This document shows positions 7,263 through 7,634 of a stretch of DNA of 7,634 nucleotides, one piece after another. Under the pieces are notes generated by a model. That model saw only the letters and a program-made list of their open reading frames with translations, was not told where the DNA came from and ran no database searches. Position numbers and translations under genes: made by a program. The first letter of the stretch is position 1; each line of letters opens with the position of its first letter. Source of the stretch: Planctomycetaceae bacterium (GTDB lineage Bacteria; Planctomycetota; Planctomycetia; Pirellulales; Pirellulaceae); assembly GCA_007129635.1 (NCBI GenBank), contig SKVE01000373.1, positions 1-7,634 of the forward strand. Reading direction: 5' to 3'.

Positions 7263-7281
7263 TCGCTGTGTTCGAACAAGC

Positions 7282-7634
7282 ATGAATACCGCCCCCGCCG
7301 ACCACCAACCGCCTGCCTGGCCCGCTCGCGTTGGCCAGCGTCCTCGTGTCCTGCTGTTGGGCAGCGGCGAGAGGCCCCGCGTTCAACAAGCGGCTACCTG
7401 TCTGCGCCCTTTGATCGAGCAATACGCCGATATCGTTCTGTGCGATTTCGATTATCGTGAGGATCTCGCCCAGTATCCGGCCGATTTCGCCATCGTTTTG
7501 GGGGGGGACGGATCGATCCTGCGGGCCGCCAAGCAGATGGGAAGCCACCAAATCCCGTTGCTGGGAGTCAATCTGGGAAGACTGGGTTTTTTGGCGGATA
7601 TATCGCCTGACGAATTAGCCCATTGCCTGCCTCA
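7282..7634 (+). CDS. nadK: NAD kinase, N-terminal part, cut by window end
   Basis: 117 complete codons of an ATP-NAD kinase, which phosphorylates NAD to NADP in the cytoplasm. The family signature IVLGGDGSILRAAK (71-84) holds the GGDG motif with the catalytic and nucleotide-binding D76, followed by the second conserved block LLGVNLGRLGFLADI (93-107). The N-terminus has a Pro/Ala-rich stretch of about 20 residues before the first Rossmann-like strand (RVLLLGSG, 22-29). ATG 7282 is chosen as the first in-frame ATG, 19 nt after the top6A stop; no good Shine-Dalgarno is seen, so a different start is possible. The frame is open at base 7634, and the C-terminal beta-sandwich domain lies outside. 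The short gap suggests transcription together with top6A. Confidence 0.95.
   Translation, partial: MNTAPADHQPPAWPARVGQRPRVLLLGSGERPRVQQAATCLRPLIEQYADIVLCDFDYREDLAQYPADFAIVLGGDGSILRAAKQMGSHQIPLLGVNLGRLGFLADISPDELAHCLP

Overview
The window reads as a chromosomal segment of a planctomycete, probably a member of the Pirellulaceae. This is inferred from three things: moderately high GC, codon use rich in CGG, GTC, TTG and GAT, and the unusual combination of a bacterial DnaE1-type replicase, a RuBisCO-like protein and an archaeal-type topoisomerase VI A subunit. I could not run a database comparison, so the taxon is an inference. All genes lie on the plus strand and coding density is high. I see no RNA gene, CRISPR array or complete insertion sequence.

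Layout. (1) 1-3570: nearly complete dnaE, the alpha subunit of DNA polymerase III, open at its 5' end. (2) 3571-3670: a compact 100-bp palindromic element with 21-bp perfect terminal inverted repeats. It starts directly after the dnaE stop codon and is flanked by a TAA direct repeat. (3) 3721-4728: a stand-alone C-terminal half of transketolase. (4) 4780-5946: a form IV RuBisCO-like protein (RLP) with several RuBisCO active-site residues replaced, 51 nt behind the transketolase half and probably in the same operon. (5) 5947-6113: a 167-nt intergenic region with no gene. (6) 6114-7262: topoisomerase VI subunit A (Spo11 family) with its catalytic tyrosine and Toprim acidic residues. (7) 7282-7634: the N-terminal part of NAD kinase, cut by the window end.

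How the genes relate. dnaE, top6A and nadK are housekeeping-type genes (replication, DNA topology, NADP supply). The transketolase-C/RLP pair looks like a small metabolic operon between them. Split transketolases and RLPs both occur in known D-apiose and branched-sugar acid catabolism, so a carbon-catabolic role on a sugar phosphate is plausible. However, neither the thiamine-diphosphate-binding transketolase half nor any kinase, isomerase, dehydrogenase or transporter is present here. The actual reaction is therefore open, and this pair is the best candidate in the window for undescribed biochemistry.
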